Shown here one piece after another: positions 7,929 through 16,731 of a DNA stretch of 64,000 nucleotides. The position numbers and the translations under genes are program-made. The stretch is taken from contig NZ_BCVE01000018.1 of assembly GCF_001591585.1 (NCBI RefSeq), positions 1 to 64,000 on the forward strand, given 5' to 3'. The DNA comes from Niallia circulans NBRC 13626 (lineage in GTDB: Bacteria > Bacillota > Bacilli > Bacillales > Cytobacillaceae). The notes beneath the pieces were generated by a model. It saw only the letters and a program-made list of their open reading frames with translations, was not told the origin of the DNA and made no database searches. The number at the start of each line of letters is the position of its first letter. The first letter of the stretch is position 1.

Positions 7929-9560
7929 ATGAAAGAACTCTTAAAGTTAATCAATATCGGATATGAAGTGCTCGATACAACTATTTTTACAAATATAAAT
8001 GCAAGTGTACAGCAAGGAGAAGTTATTGGGATTATTGGCAAAAATGGTGCAGGCAAATCGACTTTACTGCAGTTAATAAATAAAGAAATTGTCCCTACAG
8101 ATGGACATATTAAGTGGGTAAAGGAAGACTTATCGGTTAAAATGGTTGAACAGGAGACCGAAAATTATGACTTAGAGAAAGAAACTTTTTTGGAATCGAA
8201 GCTATTAGAGAAATGGCAGGTGCCGACAAAGGACTTCCGAGTAATGAGTGGCGGGGAAAAATTAAAAGCACGTCTTGGTAAAGGCTTTGCCCATGATGCT
8301 GATTTATTGCTATTAGATGAACCAACCAACCACTTAGATGAACAAAGTATGGCACTGCTTCATGAACTAATAACAGCATATAAAGGAACCATTATTATCG
8401 TTTCTCATGACCGCTATTTCTTGGATAAAGTTACGACGAAAATCTGGTCGCTTGAAAATAAACAGCTTATCGAACATAAAGGGAATTATACAAGCTATAT
8501 GGAGGCACGCGAGCAAAAGAGATTAACCCAGCAGCGGGAGTATGATAAACAGCAGAAGAAGATTAAACAAGTGGAAGGACAAATGAAGGAGCTCACCTCT
8601 TGGTCTCAGAAAGCACATGCCCAATCAACAAAACAAGAATTCCCAAAAGAATATTATCGCACAAAGGCCAAACGAATGGATGCTCAAGTCAAATCAAAGC
8701 AAAAACGTTTAGAAAAAGAGCTGGAAAAAAATAAAGTGGAACGTTTAGACGAAGAGTATACGGTAGCTTTTTCGATTGAAGCGAATAAAAAGAAGGGGAA
8801 ACGCTTTTTGGAAATTAAAGATTTATCCAAAGCATTTGACTCTAAAATGTTGTTTGAAAAGGTGAATATAACGATTCAGCATGGGGAAAAGGTTGCGATT
8901 ATGGGACCTAACGGAAGTGGGAAAACAACCTTATTAAACATTATTTTAGGAAAAGAAAAGGCCAATGGAGAAGTCTGGATTTCACCGACAGCCACTATCG
9001 GCTATCTAACACAGGAAGTATTCGATCTTCCTTTAGAGGAAACACCAGAACAGCTATTCTTTAAAGAAACATTTAAAGAAAGAGGAAAAGTACAAACACT
9101 GATGAAACATTTAGGGTTTATGGCGTCTCAATGGAAGGAACCAATAAAAAGTATGAGCATGGGAGAACGGGTAAAATGCAAATTAATGGCTTATATTTTA
9201 GAAGAAAAAGATGTGCTCATACTCGATGAACCAACCAACCATCTTGATTTACCTTCCCGAGAGCAATTAGAAAAAACGCTATCCCAGTATAATGGAACAC
9301 TTATTATTGTTTCCCATGACCGTTATTTCCTAGAGCAAACAACGTCAAGTAAGCTAATCATAGGTAATGGAACGGTTCAAAGGCAATGGACAGAGTCTCC
9401 AAAACGGGATAGAGATAATAAAGAAGAATTACGGCTAAAGCTGGAGACAGAAAGACAAGAAGTGTTAGGAAAATTAAGCTTTATGACACCAAAGGATAAG
9501 GAATATGCGGAATTAGATAGAAAGTTTCTGGAATTAACGAAGCAAATGAAGGAGCTATAG
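7929..9560 (+). CDS. vmlR: ABC-F ribosomal protection protein VmlR
   Basis: A 543-aa soluble twin-ATPase without membrane segments. Domain 1 has Walker A GKNGAGKST, signature MSGGEKLKARL and Walker B LLLLDEPTNHLD. A long basic, Gln/Lys-rich linker (about 195-290) follows; this is the antibiotic-resistance arm that reaches the peptidyl-transferase centre. Domain 2 has GPNGSGKTT, the altered signature MSMGERVKCKL, and LILDEPTNHLD. Sequence and length agree closely with B. subtilis VmlR, which dislodges lincosamides, streptogramin A and pleuromutilins. The drug spectrum here is inferred. The leader attenuator directly upstream supports inducible expression. Confidence 0.92.
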   Translation: MKELLKLINIGYEVLDTTIFTNINASVQQGEVIGIIGKNGAGKSTLLQLINKEIVPTDGHIKWVKEDLSVKMVEQETENYDLEKETFLESKLLEKWQVPTKDFRVMSGGEKLKARLGKGFAHDADLLLLDEPTNHLDEQSMALLHELITAYKGTIIIVSHDRYFLDKVTTKIWSLENKQLIEHKGNYTSYMEAREQKRLTQQREYDKQQKKIKQVEGQMKELTSWSQKAHAQSTKQEFPKEYYRTKAKRMDAQVKSKQKRLEKELEKNKVERLDEEYTVAFSIEANKKKGKRFLEIKDLSKAFDSKMLFEKVNITIQHGEKVAIMGPNGSGKTTLLNIILGKEKANGEVWISPTATIGYLTQEVFDLPLEETPEQLFFKETFKERGKVQTLMKHLGFMASQWKEPIKSMSMGERVKCKLMAYILEEKDVLILDEPTNHLDLPSREQLEKTLSQYNGTLIIVSHDRYFLEQTTSSKLIIGNGTVQRQWTESPKRDRDNKEELRLKLETERQEVLGKLSFMTPKDKEYAELDRKFLELTKQMKEL

Positions 9561-9578
9561 GGGGTTATTCCCCTTTTA
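9560..9578 (+). terminator. Short terminator after vmlR
   Basis: A short GGGG(G)-TTATT-CCCC hairpin followed by TTTT begins right at the vmlR stop codon. The stem is short, so it is only moderately convincing. Confidence 0.45.
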
Positions 9579-9788
9579 ATTTGTAAAATAATTAATTATT
9601 CCAGCTATTGCTAATGAGACTACACCAATTAGAAAGGCTATCATGGATATTTTTATGTTTAATGCGCGATCTTCTTTTGTTTCTGTGAAATGGTGGTTTC
9701 TGTGCTGCCTGCCATCTGGCCACGCTCCGATCATTGTCACCGCGATGAAGATCGAGATGATACCGATGATGAAAAAAAACACAAACAT
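9576..9788 (-). CDS. Small two-helix membrane protein of unknown function
   Basis: A 70-aa protein with two hydrophobic helices (about residues 2-20 and 46-66) joined by a polar His/Arg-rich loop (GRQHRNHHFTETKEDRA). The start at 9788 has an excellent AAAGGAGGAATATCT site on the minus strand, which argues for a real gene. It is convergent with vmlR and divergent from the LD-carboxypeptidase. No family is recognised with certainty. Confidence 0.7.
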   Translation of the reverse strand: MFVFFFIIGIISIFIAVTMIGAWPDGRQHRNHHFTETKEDRALNIKISMIAFLIGVVSLAIAGIINYFTN

Positions 9789-9912
9789 AGATATTCCTCC
9801 TTTTTAAACAAGAAGTAATTTTCTTGTTTAAAATATACGTTTGATCCAACTTGAAAGTTACAGAAATATAAGATTATTTATGCTTTAATAAGAAGAAAGA
9901 GGAGGAACAGAC

Positions 9913-10878
9913 ATGAGAATACCTGCTAAGCTACAAAAGGGCGATGAAATTAGAGTAATTGCCCCTAGTCGAAGTGCAGCAATTTTATCAGAAGAGGGAA
10001 TAGAGCAAGCAAAGAAAAGATTAGAGAATCTTGGCTTTGTTGTGACGTTTGGGAAGCATATTTTTGAATCTGACTTACAATTCTCCTCCACGATTGAGCA
10101 TCGGGTGGAGGATATTCATGATGCTTTTCGGGATCAAAATGTAAAAGGAATATTAACGGTCATTGGCGGATTTAACAGCAATGAGCTGTTGCCTTATTTA
10201 GATTTTGATTTAATAAAAGCTAACCCTAAGATGCTTTGTGGGTATAGTGATATAACCGCTTTAGCAACTGCGATTACAACCAAGGCTGATTTTATTACCT
10301 ATTCTGGTCCACACTTTTCTAGCTTCCAAATGGAAAAGCTACAGGAATACCAAACAGAATATTTCCGGAAATGCTTGATGGAAACTAGTGCGTTTATCAT
10401 AGAGCCTTCTGATGTGTGGACAGATGATGCGTGGTATTTGGATCAAGAAAATCGCCAATATGAACCTGGAGGCTGGAGGGTATACCAAGAGGGAAGTGCA
10501 AAAGGGCAATTGTTTGGTGGTAATCTATGTACCTTAAATTTACTGCAGGGAACAGAATATATGCCTAATCTTAAAGATGGCATTCTATTTGTAGAAGATG
10601 ATGAATTAACCATTCCAGAAACATTCGCAAGAGATTTAACCTCTTTGTTGCAGACAGCAGGAATAATTAAAGCATTAGTAATTGGGAGATTTCAGCGAGC
10701 TTCGAAAATGACAGAAGAGCAGCTTTTGTTTATTTTAGATAAACATCCTCTTTTGCAGCAAATCCCTGTATTATATGATGTGGATTTTGGTCATATCCAA
10801 CCATTCTTTACTTTTCCCATTGGGGGAGAAGTAGAGATTGATACAAAGAACTATGGAATTAAAATGACTACTTTTTAA
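9913..10878 (+). CDS. S66-family LD-carboxypeptidase (LdcA/MccF type)
   Basis: A 321-aa serine peptidase of family S66. The nucleophile Ser112 lies in LCGYSDITAL. The acidic and His members of the Ser-Glu-His triad are suggested by FVEDDELT and DVDFGHIQP. LdcA trims the terminal D-Ala from murein tetrapeptides; the MccF branch cleaves microcin C-type toxins. There is no signal peptide, so it works in the cytoplasm on recycled or imported peptides. GAGGAGG precedes ATG 9913. The next gene follows after 22 bp, so the two are probably co-transcribed. Confidence 0.88.
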   Translation: MRIPAKLQKGDEIRVIAPSRSAAILSEEGIEQAKKRLENLGFVVTFGKHIFESDLQFSSTIEHRVEDIHDAFRDQNVKGILTVIGGFNSNELLPYLDFDLIKANPKMLCGYSDITALATAITTKADFITYSGPHFSSFQMEKLQEYQTEYFRKCLMETSAFIIEPSDVWTDDAWYLDQENRQYEPGGWRVYQEGSAKGQLFGGNLCTLNLLQGTEYMPNLKDGILFVEDDELTIPETFARDLTSLLQTAGIIKALVIGRFQRASKMTEEQLLFILDKHPLLQQIPVLYDVDFGHIQPFFTFPIGGEVEIDTKNYGIKMTTF

Positions 10879-10900
10879 ATGGTTCAGTGGAGGAATAGAC

Positions 10901-11965
10901 TTGGAGCTTAAAGAAAAGATAAAAAATCTGCCCGCATCTCCAGGGGTATATTTGATGAAGGATTCCTCTGGACAAATCATTTACGTTGGCAAATCCAAAA
11001 GATTAAAAAATAGAGTTTCTTCTTATTTTCAGCATTCGAAAAATCGGATTGGTAAAATAGAAAAATTAGTGAAGCATATAAAGGATTTTGACTTTATTGT
11101 CACAGACACGGAGTTTGAGGCATTAATGCTGGAATGTAAGTTAATAAAAGAGATCCAGCCCATGTACAATCGGATGATGAAAGCGACAAAGGCATACAAC
11201 TACATCATATTCCGATACCAGAAGGGCAGCTACCGTATGGAGATTGTAAATGAATTGGAGAAGGAAGATATTCATTATTATTTTGGTCCTTTCACTAGTA
11301 AAAGAACAGTAGAAAATGCGATAAAAGGAATCAAATCATTTTATAAAATAGATTGTTCCAATACGACAAACAGTACTAGTCCCTGTCTCAATTATACAAT
11401 CGGAAAGTGTATAGGGATTTGCTTCAATCCAATAGCTGAAGAAACGTATCAACAAATTATCCATCGTCTTATCTCTTTATTTAAAAAACAGGATACTAGA
11501 ATACTAGAAGAGATGTCCGCTGAAATGAATGAAGCTTCTAGTAATTTTGAGTTTGAGAAAGCAGCGGAAATAAGAGATACCATTGCCAAAATAAAGACGA
11601 TTCTGCAAACAGAAACAGTAATAAATATTATGGTAGATAATCGTCTTTTTCTAGCAGTCGAGTACTTAGATAATGGCCGGATAAAGCTATTTCTGATTAG
11701 ACGAAATCAAATTTTATACCGGCAAATATATGAAGCAAATCATTTTGATATGCAAGTGGTGAAGAGGCAGATTTGCACATATCTTTCAAGAAAGAATCTG
11801 TTTATTGGCACTTTAGATAAAGCAGAAATAGACGAAGCTTATATTATTTACAACTATTTAAACAGCGGCAATTGTCAGTATGTTGTCATAGAGGGCGAAT
11901 GGCAGGGAAATAGAGAATGTGGTAATTTGGAAAACAATCTCAGGAAAATCATTCCCTTTCATTAA
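10901..11965 (+). CDS. UvrC/Cho-like GIY-YIG nuclease without the C-terminal nuclease half
   Basis: A 354-aa protein. The GIY-YIG domain (about 1-95) has GVYLMKDSSGQIIYVGKSKRLKNRVSSYF-type motifs. A cysteine cluster (C-x7-C-x4-C around residues 150-175, SPCLNYTIGKCIGICFNP) matches the conserved UvrC cluster. A UVR motif (about 195-235, EFEKAAEIRDTI) follows. The RNase H-like domain and HhH repeats of full UvrC (about 600 aa) are missing, the same layout as E. coli Cho, which makes only the 3' incision in nucleotide excision repair. The start is TTG 10901 with GTGGAGGA at 10887-10894. A role as an accessory repair nuclease is inferred. Confidence 0.85.
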   Translation: MELKEKIKNLPASPGVYLMKDSSGQIIYVGKSKRLKNRVSSYFQHSKNRIGKIEKLVKHIKDFDFIVTDTEFEALMLECKLIKEIQPMYNRMMKATKAYNYIIFRYQKGSYRMEIVNELEKEDIHYYFGPFTSKRTVENAIKGIKSFYKIDCSNTTNSTSPCLNYTIGKCIGICFNPIAEETYQQIIHRLISLFKKQDTRILEEMSAEMNEASSNFEFEKAAEIRDTIAKIKTILQTETVINIMVDNRLFLAVEYLDNGRIKLFLIRRNQILYRQIYEANHFDMQVVKRQICTYLSRKNLFIGTLDKAEIDEAYIIYNYLNSGNCQYVVIEGEWQGNRECGNLENNLRKIIPFH

Positions 11966-12030
11966 TAAGAAATTTTTCAGGAAATACAGATAAAAATGCA
12001 GTGACATCCTAAAATAGAGGAGAAATCAAT

Positions 12031-12855
12031 ATGCTGTCAAAAGAACAAATTGCTGAAATTAGAGAGCTTAAGGATATTTGTGAGAAAGAAGAAGGTTTTG
12101 AGTTAAAGCTTAACTTTGATATGCTCGAAAATCGAAATGGAGAAAAGAAAGAGGACTTTTTTTATTATGTAGACGGCAAACTAGTTGGCTTTTTAGGGAG
12201 CTACTATTTTGGCAAAAAAGTTGAGTTGTGTGGTATGGTTCATCCACATTTTCGCCGGAACGGGATTTTTACAGCTTTGCTGGAAGAAGGCTTAGAAACA
12301 GCAAGACAGAGAGAAGCTACGAGTATATTATTGAATGCTCCTGCTGCATCGCAGAGTGCAAAAGTATTTCTAGAGAAGCTACCATGTTCCTATGCCTTTT
12401 CGGAACATCAAATGAAATGGCATAAGGAAGATTTAATAGAGGATGCTGCGATTTCTTTAAGACCATATGATTATGATCAGGATAAAGAAATAGAAATAGA
12501 GCTTGATGTTTTAGGCTTTGGTATAGCTGAGGAGGATGCTCGAGATTACGTTAACACCATAACGGAGCAGGCTGGTGATAAACGCATGATTATTGAGGTA
12601 GATGGAAAAACAGCGGGGAAAATCAGAGTTTCTGAAACCGATGGAGAAGCATGGATTTACGGGTTCGTTGTTGTTCCAGAGCTTCGCGGAAAAGGAATTG
12701 GCAGAAGGGCATTATCCAAAGTGGTAAAAATGGAAAAGGAAAAAGGCCTTTCTATCTTTTTAGAAGTAGAAGCAAAAAATGCTCGAGCGCTTAAACTTTA
12801 TGAGTCTTGTGGATTTCGAAGCTATCATTCTCAGGACTATTATGAATATAAATAA
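12031..12855 (+). CDS. Tandem GNAT N-acetyltransferase
   Basis: A 274-aa protein with two GNAT folds. The first half carries MVHPHFRRNGIFTALLEEGL, and the second VVPELRGKGIGRRALSKVV with a typical acetyl-CoA loop (RGKGIG) and a C-terminal NARALKLYESCGF. The second domain looks fully active; the first has RRNGI in place of the usual loop and may be structural. The substrate is unknown. GAGGAGAAATCAAT precedes ATG 12031. It shares a bidirectional terminator with cueP. Confidence 0.88.
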   Translation: MLSKEQIAEIRELKDICEKEEGFELKLNFDMLENRNGEKKEDFFYYVDGKLVGFLGSYYFGKKVELCGMVHPHFRRNGIFTALLEEGLETARQREATSILLNAPAASQSAKVFLEKLPCSYAFSEHQMKWHKEDLIEDAAISLRPYDYDQDKEIEIELDVLGFGIAEEDARDYVNTITEQAGDKRMIIEVDGKTAGKIRVSETDGEAWIYGFVVVPELRGKGIGRRALSKVVKMEKEKGLSIFLEVEAKNARALKLYESCGFRSYHSQDYYEYK

Positions 12856-12865
12856 CTCTTTTGAC

Positions 12866-12901
12866 AGAAGGTATCTAAATGTAGTCATTAAGATACCTTC
12901 T
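12866..12901. terminator. Bidirectional terminator between GNAT and cueP
   Basis: A perfect 11-bp stem (12866-12876 with 12891-12901) with a 14-base loop lies between two convergent genes. Confidence 0.75.
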
Positions 12902-12905
12902 ATCC

Positions 12906-13442
12906 TTATATCAAAGGAAGAGCAGTAATACATGTATTATCATCCTTAAAAGTAGCGAGATCCGATTTGGCTGTTTTGCCATTATAGGAGATGGTTAATT
13001 TTAAATCTTTATTGCGTGGAAGCCATAAATCGATAAACCCGTTTTGCTGAGAAGTTATAAGTTCATCTACATAAACATTCCCCACGTCATCTTCAATAAG
13101 TACCGCGAATTCCTTATTTGCCAATTCCCCGCGGCACCCTGTTAAATTATGGATAGCACAAGGGTGAGTATCTACTAAGTAAGGAGCAACAGAAACAAAA
13201 AATTCCTCCTTGGGCAAGCGATAGAGATGCTCTTCGTTGTCGAGAGTATTCACTGTTAATGTATCAGAGGTAATGGAAGCGGCAGCTGTTGACTTCTTCC
13301 CGGAACTAAAATCTTGAACAAGTTGTTTGAGATCGCTATCGTCCATTTTTTCATAGCGGTTATTTTGGGTAATAATTAAAAGAATCGTTACAGCAAATAG
13401 TATGGTAATAAATATCGGAATGATAAGTTTAGTTTTTTTCAT
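12906..13442 (-). CDS. cueP: CueP-family copper-binding protein, membrane-anchored
   Basis: A 178-aa protein. Residues about 5-25 form one hydrophobic segment (signal anchor), and the rest is extracytoplasmic. The CueP hallmark HPCAIHNLTGCRGEL and the C-terminal NTCITALPL supply the three conserved cysteines known to bind copper in Salmonella CueP. In Gram-negatives CueP is a periplasmic copper store linked to superoxide dismutase. Here it would sit on the outer face of the membrane. No lipobox is visible. No copper regulator or pump is adjacent. Confidence 0.85.
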   Translation of the reverse strand: MKKTKLIIPIFITILFAVTILLIITQNNRYEKMDDSDLKQLVQDFSSGKKSTAAASITSDTLTVNTLDNEEHLYRLPKEEFFVSVAPYLVDTHPCAIHNLTGCRGELANKEFAVLIEDDVGNVYVDELITSQQNGFIDLWLPRNKDLKLTISYNGKTAKSDLATFKDDNTCITALPLI

Positions 13443-13689
13443 ATTAATCGCATTCTCCCTTTCAAGTTTGACTGCTTATGTATAAAGATAACAAAAAAGA
13501 GCAAAAAATTATGAAAGAAAAATGGAGATTTTGTGAATTTTTTTTATTTAATCGATTTCTTTTTCATTTTTCAGAAGTTTGGTAAAAATTGTGAGAAAAG
13601 TCCTTTCTTTCTCTTGTGTATCTGTCTATTTTCCTATAAAATTTGTAATAGAAACTAAAAAAAGGAAATAGAGTATTTCATTATTTAAA

Positions 13690-13695
13690 TATAAT
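13690..13695 (+). promoter_or_regulatory. -10 element of the diguanylate cyclase promoter
   Basis: A perfect TATAAT in an AT-rich region sits 6 bp before the first base of the riboswitch P1 helix, which places the RNA start at or just before the aptamer. Confidence 0.55.
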
Positions 13696-13700
13696 AAAAT

Positions 13701-13830
13701 GATAAAGGCAAATTCATCGAAAGGTGAAGACGCAAAGCTATAGGGACTAAGATCGTGGAGATTAAGTCAGCCAGTTACCGATTTATCTTGATAAAGAAGG
13801 GCTAATCGGTCGAAGATTAGCTTTTTTCTA
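13701..13830 (+). promoter_or_regulatory. c-di-GMP-I (GEMM-I) riboswitch with terminator
   Basis: GEMM-I landmarks appear in order: GGCAAA, GAAA tetraloop, GACGCAAAGCT, AGGGACTAAG, then GCCAGTTACCGA. P1 is GATAAA (13701-13706) with TTTATC (13782-13787). The expression platform is an intrinsic terminator (GCTAATC 13801-13807 with GATTAGC 13815-13821, then six T). The aptamer 3' part ACCGATT (13777-13783) is perfectly complementary to AATCGGT (13804-13810), so antiterminator and P1/terminator exclude each other. This predicts that ligand binding turns transcription off. The downstream gene is a diguanylate cyclase. Confidence 0.9.
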
Positions 13831-13890
13831 TTATTTGGATAGCTGTAATATGTCGATGATAGTCTCACTAATGGTAAGGTGAGGAGAAAA

Positions 13891-14862
13891 ATGGGGATAT
13901 TATATTTTTGCTGCGGAGTAATGATAGGTATTTTCTTTTGGAAAAAAAATGATAAGCGTAAATATAATAAGTGGAAAGCGAAAGTAGAAAAAGAAGACAT
14001 TATGTTTCGACTAGTGGAAAGCTCAAAGGACATCGTTTATCGATATGAAGTGAAACCGCAAATGAGACATTCGTATATTAGTCCTTCCGCCGATGCTGTA
14101 TTAGGAGATGGCATGGTCAAGGAATTTTATCGGAATCCGTATGCCCCTTTAGAAATGATTTATCCCGATGATTATCACATTATGTACAAAAAACTTCATG
14201 GTGCAATTGATTATAGTCAGCCATTGGTTCAACGAATGAGATGTTCAGACGGTTCTTATAAATGGTTTGAGGAATATGCGACGCCTATTTATGAGCATGG
14301 AGAGCTTGTAGCGATTCATGGAATCATTCGTAATATCGACGAGAAAGTAAGACTACGAGAGAATTTAGAGCATCAGCTGATCCATGATGCATTGACAGAA
14401 GTATATAATCGCTTTTACTTTGAACAAAAGATGGAAGAATTTGATACGAAAATAGATGAAGTAATTGCCATTATCCTATGTGATTTAGATGAACTAAAAC
14501 AAGTTAATGATAAGTACGGTCATAAACAAGGCGATGATTTAATTAAAGCAGCTGGAAAATTATTAAATACTTTTTCTTCTCCTTATATTACGGTCTCGAG
14601 AATCGGCGGGGATGAATTTGTCTTGTTAATTCAAGGAATGCAGCAAGAAGAAATAGAAGAGTTATATAAGAGGATGACGATGGGATTAAGCGATAAGGGA
14701 AAATGCGTAGAAGAAAACATGGTGAGAATGTCGATTGGCTACGCATTTGGTCAAAGCTCTCTTGGAAGAATGACAGCCTTATTTACAGAAGCAGATAATC
14801 ATATGTATCAAAATAAAGTTCAGAAGAAAAAGAAAAATCAAAATAAAGTATTGGCAGAATAA
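13891..14862 (+). CDS. PAS-GGDEF diguanylate cyclase
   Basis: A 323-aa protein. An N-terminal hydrophobic segment (about 3-17, with Cys pair) anchors it. A PAS fold follows (about 35-150, ending in the PAC-like RCSDGSYKWFEEYATPI), then a GGDEF domain (about 160-315) with intact catalytic RIGGDEF. It makes c-di-GMP from two GTP. The inhibitory I-site RxxD expected just before the GGDEF strand is absent; the equivalent stretch is SSPYITVS, so product inhibition through that site is unlikely. The start is ATG 13891 behind AAGGTGAGGA, not the in-frame GTG at 13879. Control by the upstream c-di-GMP riboswitch gives a feedback loop at the RNA level. Confidence 0.9.
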   Translation: MGILYFCCGVMIGIFFWKKNDKRKYNKWKAKVEKEDIMFRLVESSKDIVYRYEVKPQMRHSYISPSADAVLGDGMVKEFYRNPYAPLEMIYPDDYHIMYKKLHGAIDYSQPLVQRMRCSDGSYKWFEEYATPIYEHGELVAIHGIIRNIDEKVRLRENLEHQLIHDALTEVYNRFYFEQKMEEFDTKIDEVIAIILCDLDELKQVNDKYGHKQGDDLIKAAGKLLNTFSSPYITVSRIGGDEFVLLIQGMQQEEIEELYKRMTMGLSDKGKCVEENMVRMSIGYAFGQSSLGRMTALFTEADNHMYQNKVQKKKKNQNKVLAE

Positions 14863-14884
14863 CTTGTTTTGCAGCACAGGGAAG

Positions 14885-14915
14885 ACAGCTTTCAACTAAA
14901 GGAAGCTGTTTTCTT
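14885..14915 (+). terminator. Terminator after the diguanylate cyclase
   Basis: Stem ACAGCTTTC (14885-14893) pairs with GGAAGCTGT (14901-14909), followed by a T-rich tail. Confidence 0.7.
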
Positions 14916-15009
14916 TATATAGAATTGTTTTTTGCAAAGTGTTATTGCATGTTCTTCACGGTGAAAAGGGTATAATAGAAATATCAAAAAGGAATGGAAG
15001 GGAGCTAAT

Positions 15010-16485
15010 ATGAGTAATAAAGAGACAAAAACAGATGTTGGCTGGAATTTTGATAATAGTTATGCTCGTCTTCCCGAAACATTTTATTCTAAGATGACAG
15101 TAAATCCAGTCAGTTCCCCAAGTTTAGTGAAGCTTAATGAGGATTTGGCTAAGACACTTGGATTAAATGGGGAGCAATTGCAGCGCCCTGAGATAATACA
15201 AGTATTAAGCGGGAATGAGGTTCCAGAAGGAGGCTTTCCTCTTGCGCAAGCATATGCAGGCCATCAATTTGGCCACCCGACCATGCTAGGCGATGGAAGG
15301 GCGATGTTAATTGGAGAGCAGATTACCCCATCAGGCGAACGATTCGATATCCAATTAAAAGGCTCTGGCCGAACTCCCTATTCGCGCGGTGGCGACGGAA
15401 GAGCAGCGCTTAAGCCGATGCTAAGGGAGTATATCATTAGTGAAGCGATGCATGGACTAGGGATTCCGACTACTAGAAGCTTAGCGGTTGTTGATACAGG
15501 TGAGAAGATTGTCCGGGAAACGAGTTTGCCAGGAGCGATTTTAACAAGAGTGGCAGCAAGCCATCTTCGCGTAGGAACATTTCAATATGCAGCTGCTCTT
15601 GAGTCAAAGCAGGATCTTAAAGCACTTGCGGATTATGCTATGGAACGGCATTTCCCAACAATTAAGAAAGATGGGAATCCGTATGTTGAAATGTTTAGAG
15701 AAGTAATGAAGCGGCAGGCTGCATTAATTGCTAAATGGCAATTAGTTGGTTTTATCCATGGTGTTATGAACACAGATAATATGACGATTAGTGGCGAGAC
15801 GATTGACTATGGACCATGTGCGTTTATGGATAGCTTCCATTTAGATACTGTTTTTAGCTCGATTGATGTTCAAGGTCGGTATGCCTATGGAAATCAGCCG
15901 AAAATAGCGGGATGGAATCTGGCTAGGTTTGCAGAAAGCCTGTTGCCATTATTCCATGATGATACGGAAAAAGCAGTGGAACTTGCGCAAGCACAATTAG
16001 ATCAATTTAATCCTTTATATCAGCAGCATTGGCTTGATGGAATGAGAGGAAAATTAGGATTAGTGGCAGCGGAAGAAGAAAAAGATGCTAAGCTAATAGA
16101 GAAGCTCCTTGGCATTATGCAAAATAATCGGGCGGACTATACAGATACTTTCCGTGCTTTAACGATAGGGGAAGTAGAACGAATAGAACTAAATAAAAAT
16201 CAAGCATTTAGCGAATGGCATAAAGCTTGGAAGGAAAGAATTGCAGGACAAGAAGGGGGAGAAGTGGCTGCTCGTGAACGAATGAAAAAACATAATCCGG
16301 TCGTAATCCCTCGCAATCATCGTGTCGAAGCAGCACTTGATGCTGCAGAAGGCGGAGATTTAAGTGTAATGGAGGAATTATTACAAATGCTATCTAACCC
16401 GTATGCATATACACAAGCACAAATGGAGTACGGCATAGCTCCAGTGAAGATTAACCCTGCTTATAAAACGTATTGCGGAACATGA
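15010..16485 (+). CDS. selO: SelO/YdiU-family protein adenylyltransferase
   Basis: A 491-aa pseudokinase-fold enzyme. SelO motifs run [45 protein letters not shown] (ATP-binding loop and arginines), HGVMNTDNM and [10 protein letters not shown] (metal-binding Asn/Asp). SelO transfers AMP to Ser/Thr/Tyr of target proteins in redox stress. The C-terminus ends TYCGT, with Cys where some eukaryotic relatives have selenocysteine. Length matches bacterial members. AAGGGAGCTAAT precedes ATG 15010. It is monocistronic, with its own terminator. Confidence 0.93.
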   Translation: MSNKETKTDVGWNFDNSYARLPETFYSKMTVNPVSSPSLVKLNEDLAKTLGLNGEQLQRPEIIQVLSGNEVPEGGFPLAQAYAGHQFGHPTMLGDGRAMLIGEQITPSGERFDIQLKGSGRTPYSRGGDGRAALKPMLREYIISEAMHGLGIPTTRSLAVVDTGEKIVRETSLPGAILTRVAASHLRVGTFQYAAALESKQDLKALADYAMERHFPTIKKDGNPYVEMFREVMKRQAALIAKWQLVGFIHGVMNTDNMTISGETIDYGPCAFMDSFHLDTVFSSIDVQGRYAYGNQPKIAGWNLARFAESLLPLFHDDTEKAVELAQAQLDQFNPLYQQHWLDGMRGKLGLVAAEEEKDAKLIEKLLGIMQNNRADYTDTFRALTIGEVERIELNKNQAFSEWHKAWKERIAGQEGGEVAARERMKKHNPVVIPRNHRVEAALDAAEGGDLSVMEELLQMLSNPYAYTQAQMEYGIAPVKINPAYKTYCGT

Positions 16486-16517
16486 TGATTTTAATAGGGC
16501 ATAGATAACAATCGAAG

Positions 16518-16554
16518 GTTCCTTGTTTCTTTTTAGAAACGAGGAACTTTTTTT
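16518..16554 (+). terminator. Terminator after selO
   Basis: A 13-bp stem (16518-16530 with 16535-16547, one G-T pair) with a TTTT loop is followed by seven T. Confidence 0.85.
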
Positions 16555-16608
16555 ATTATTTTCGAGTAAATGTTTACATCTCTGTCATCTATAAACAAAG
16601 TGTGAAAA

Positions 16609-16637
16609 TGAAACTTTTTAAACGTTCAATCAGTATA
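16609..16637 (+). promoter_or_regulatory. Possible SigW-type promoter of ydjGHI
   Basis: An exact ECF -35 TGAAAC (16609-16614) is followed after 16 bases by CAGTATA, close to but not identical with the SigW -10 CGTATA. B. subtilis ydjGHI belongs to the SigW-controlled psp operon, which supports the call. The altered -10 keeps it uncertain. Confidence 0.3.
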
Positions 16638-16731
16638 TGTATATAACGGAAATTTTTCACGGCAGCAGAGCAGCGAGTGGATAAATAAGGTATGATTAGT
16701 ATAAGAAGAGATAAAAATTGAGGTGATTTAC

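Noticed and set aside
9592-9849. 85-codon minus-strand frame overlapping the small membrane protein
   Set aside because: It overlaps the 70-aa gene in another frame; only the 70-aa frame has a good ribosome site and membrane-protein composition.
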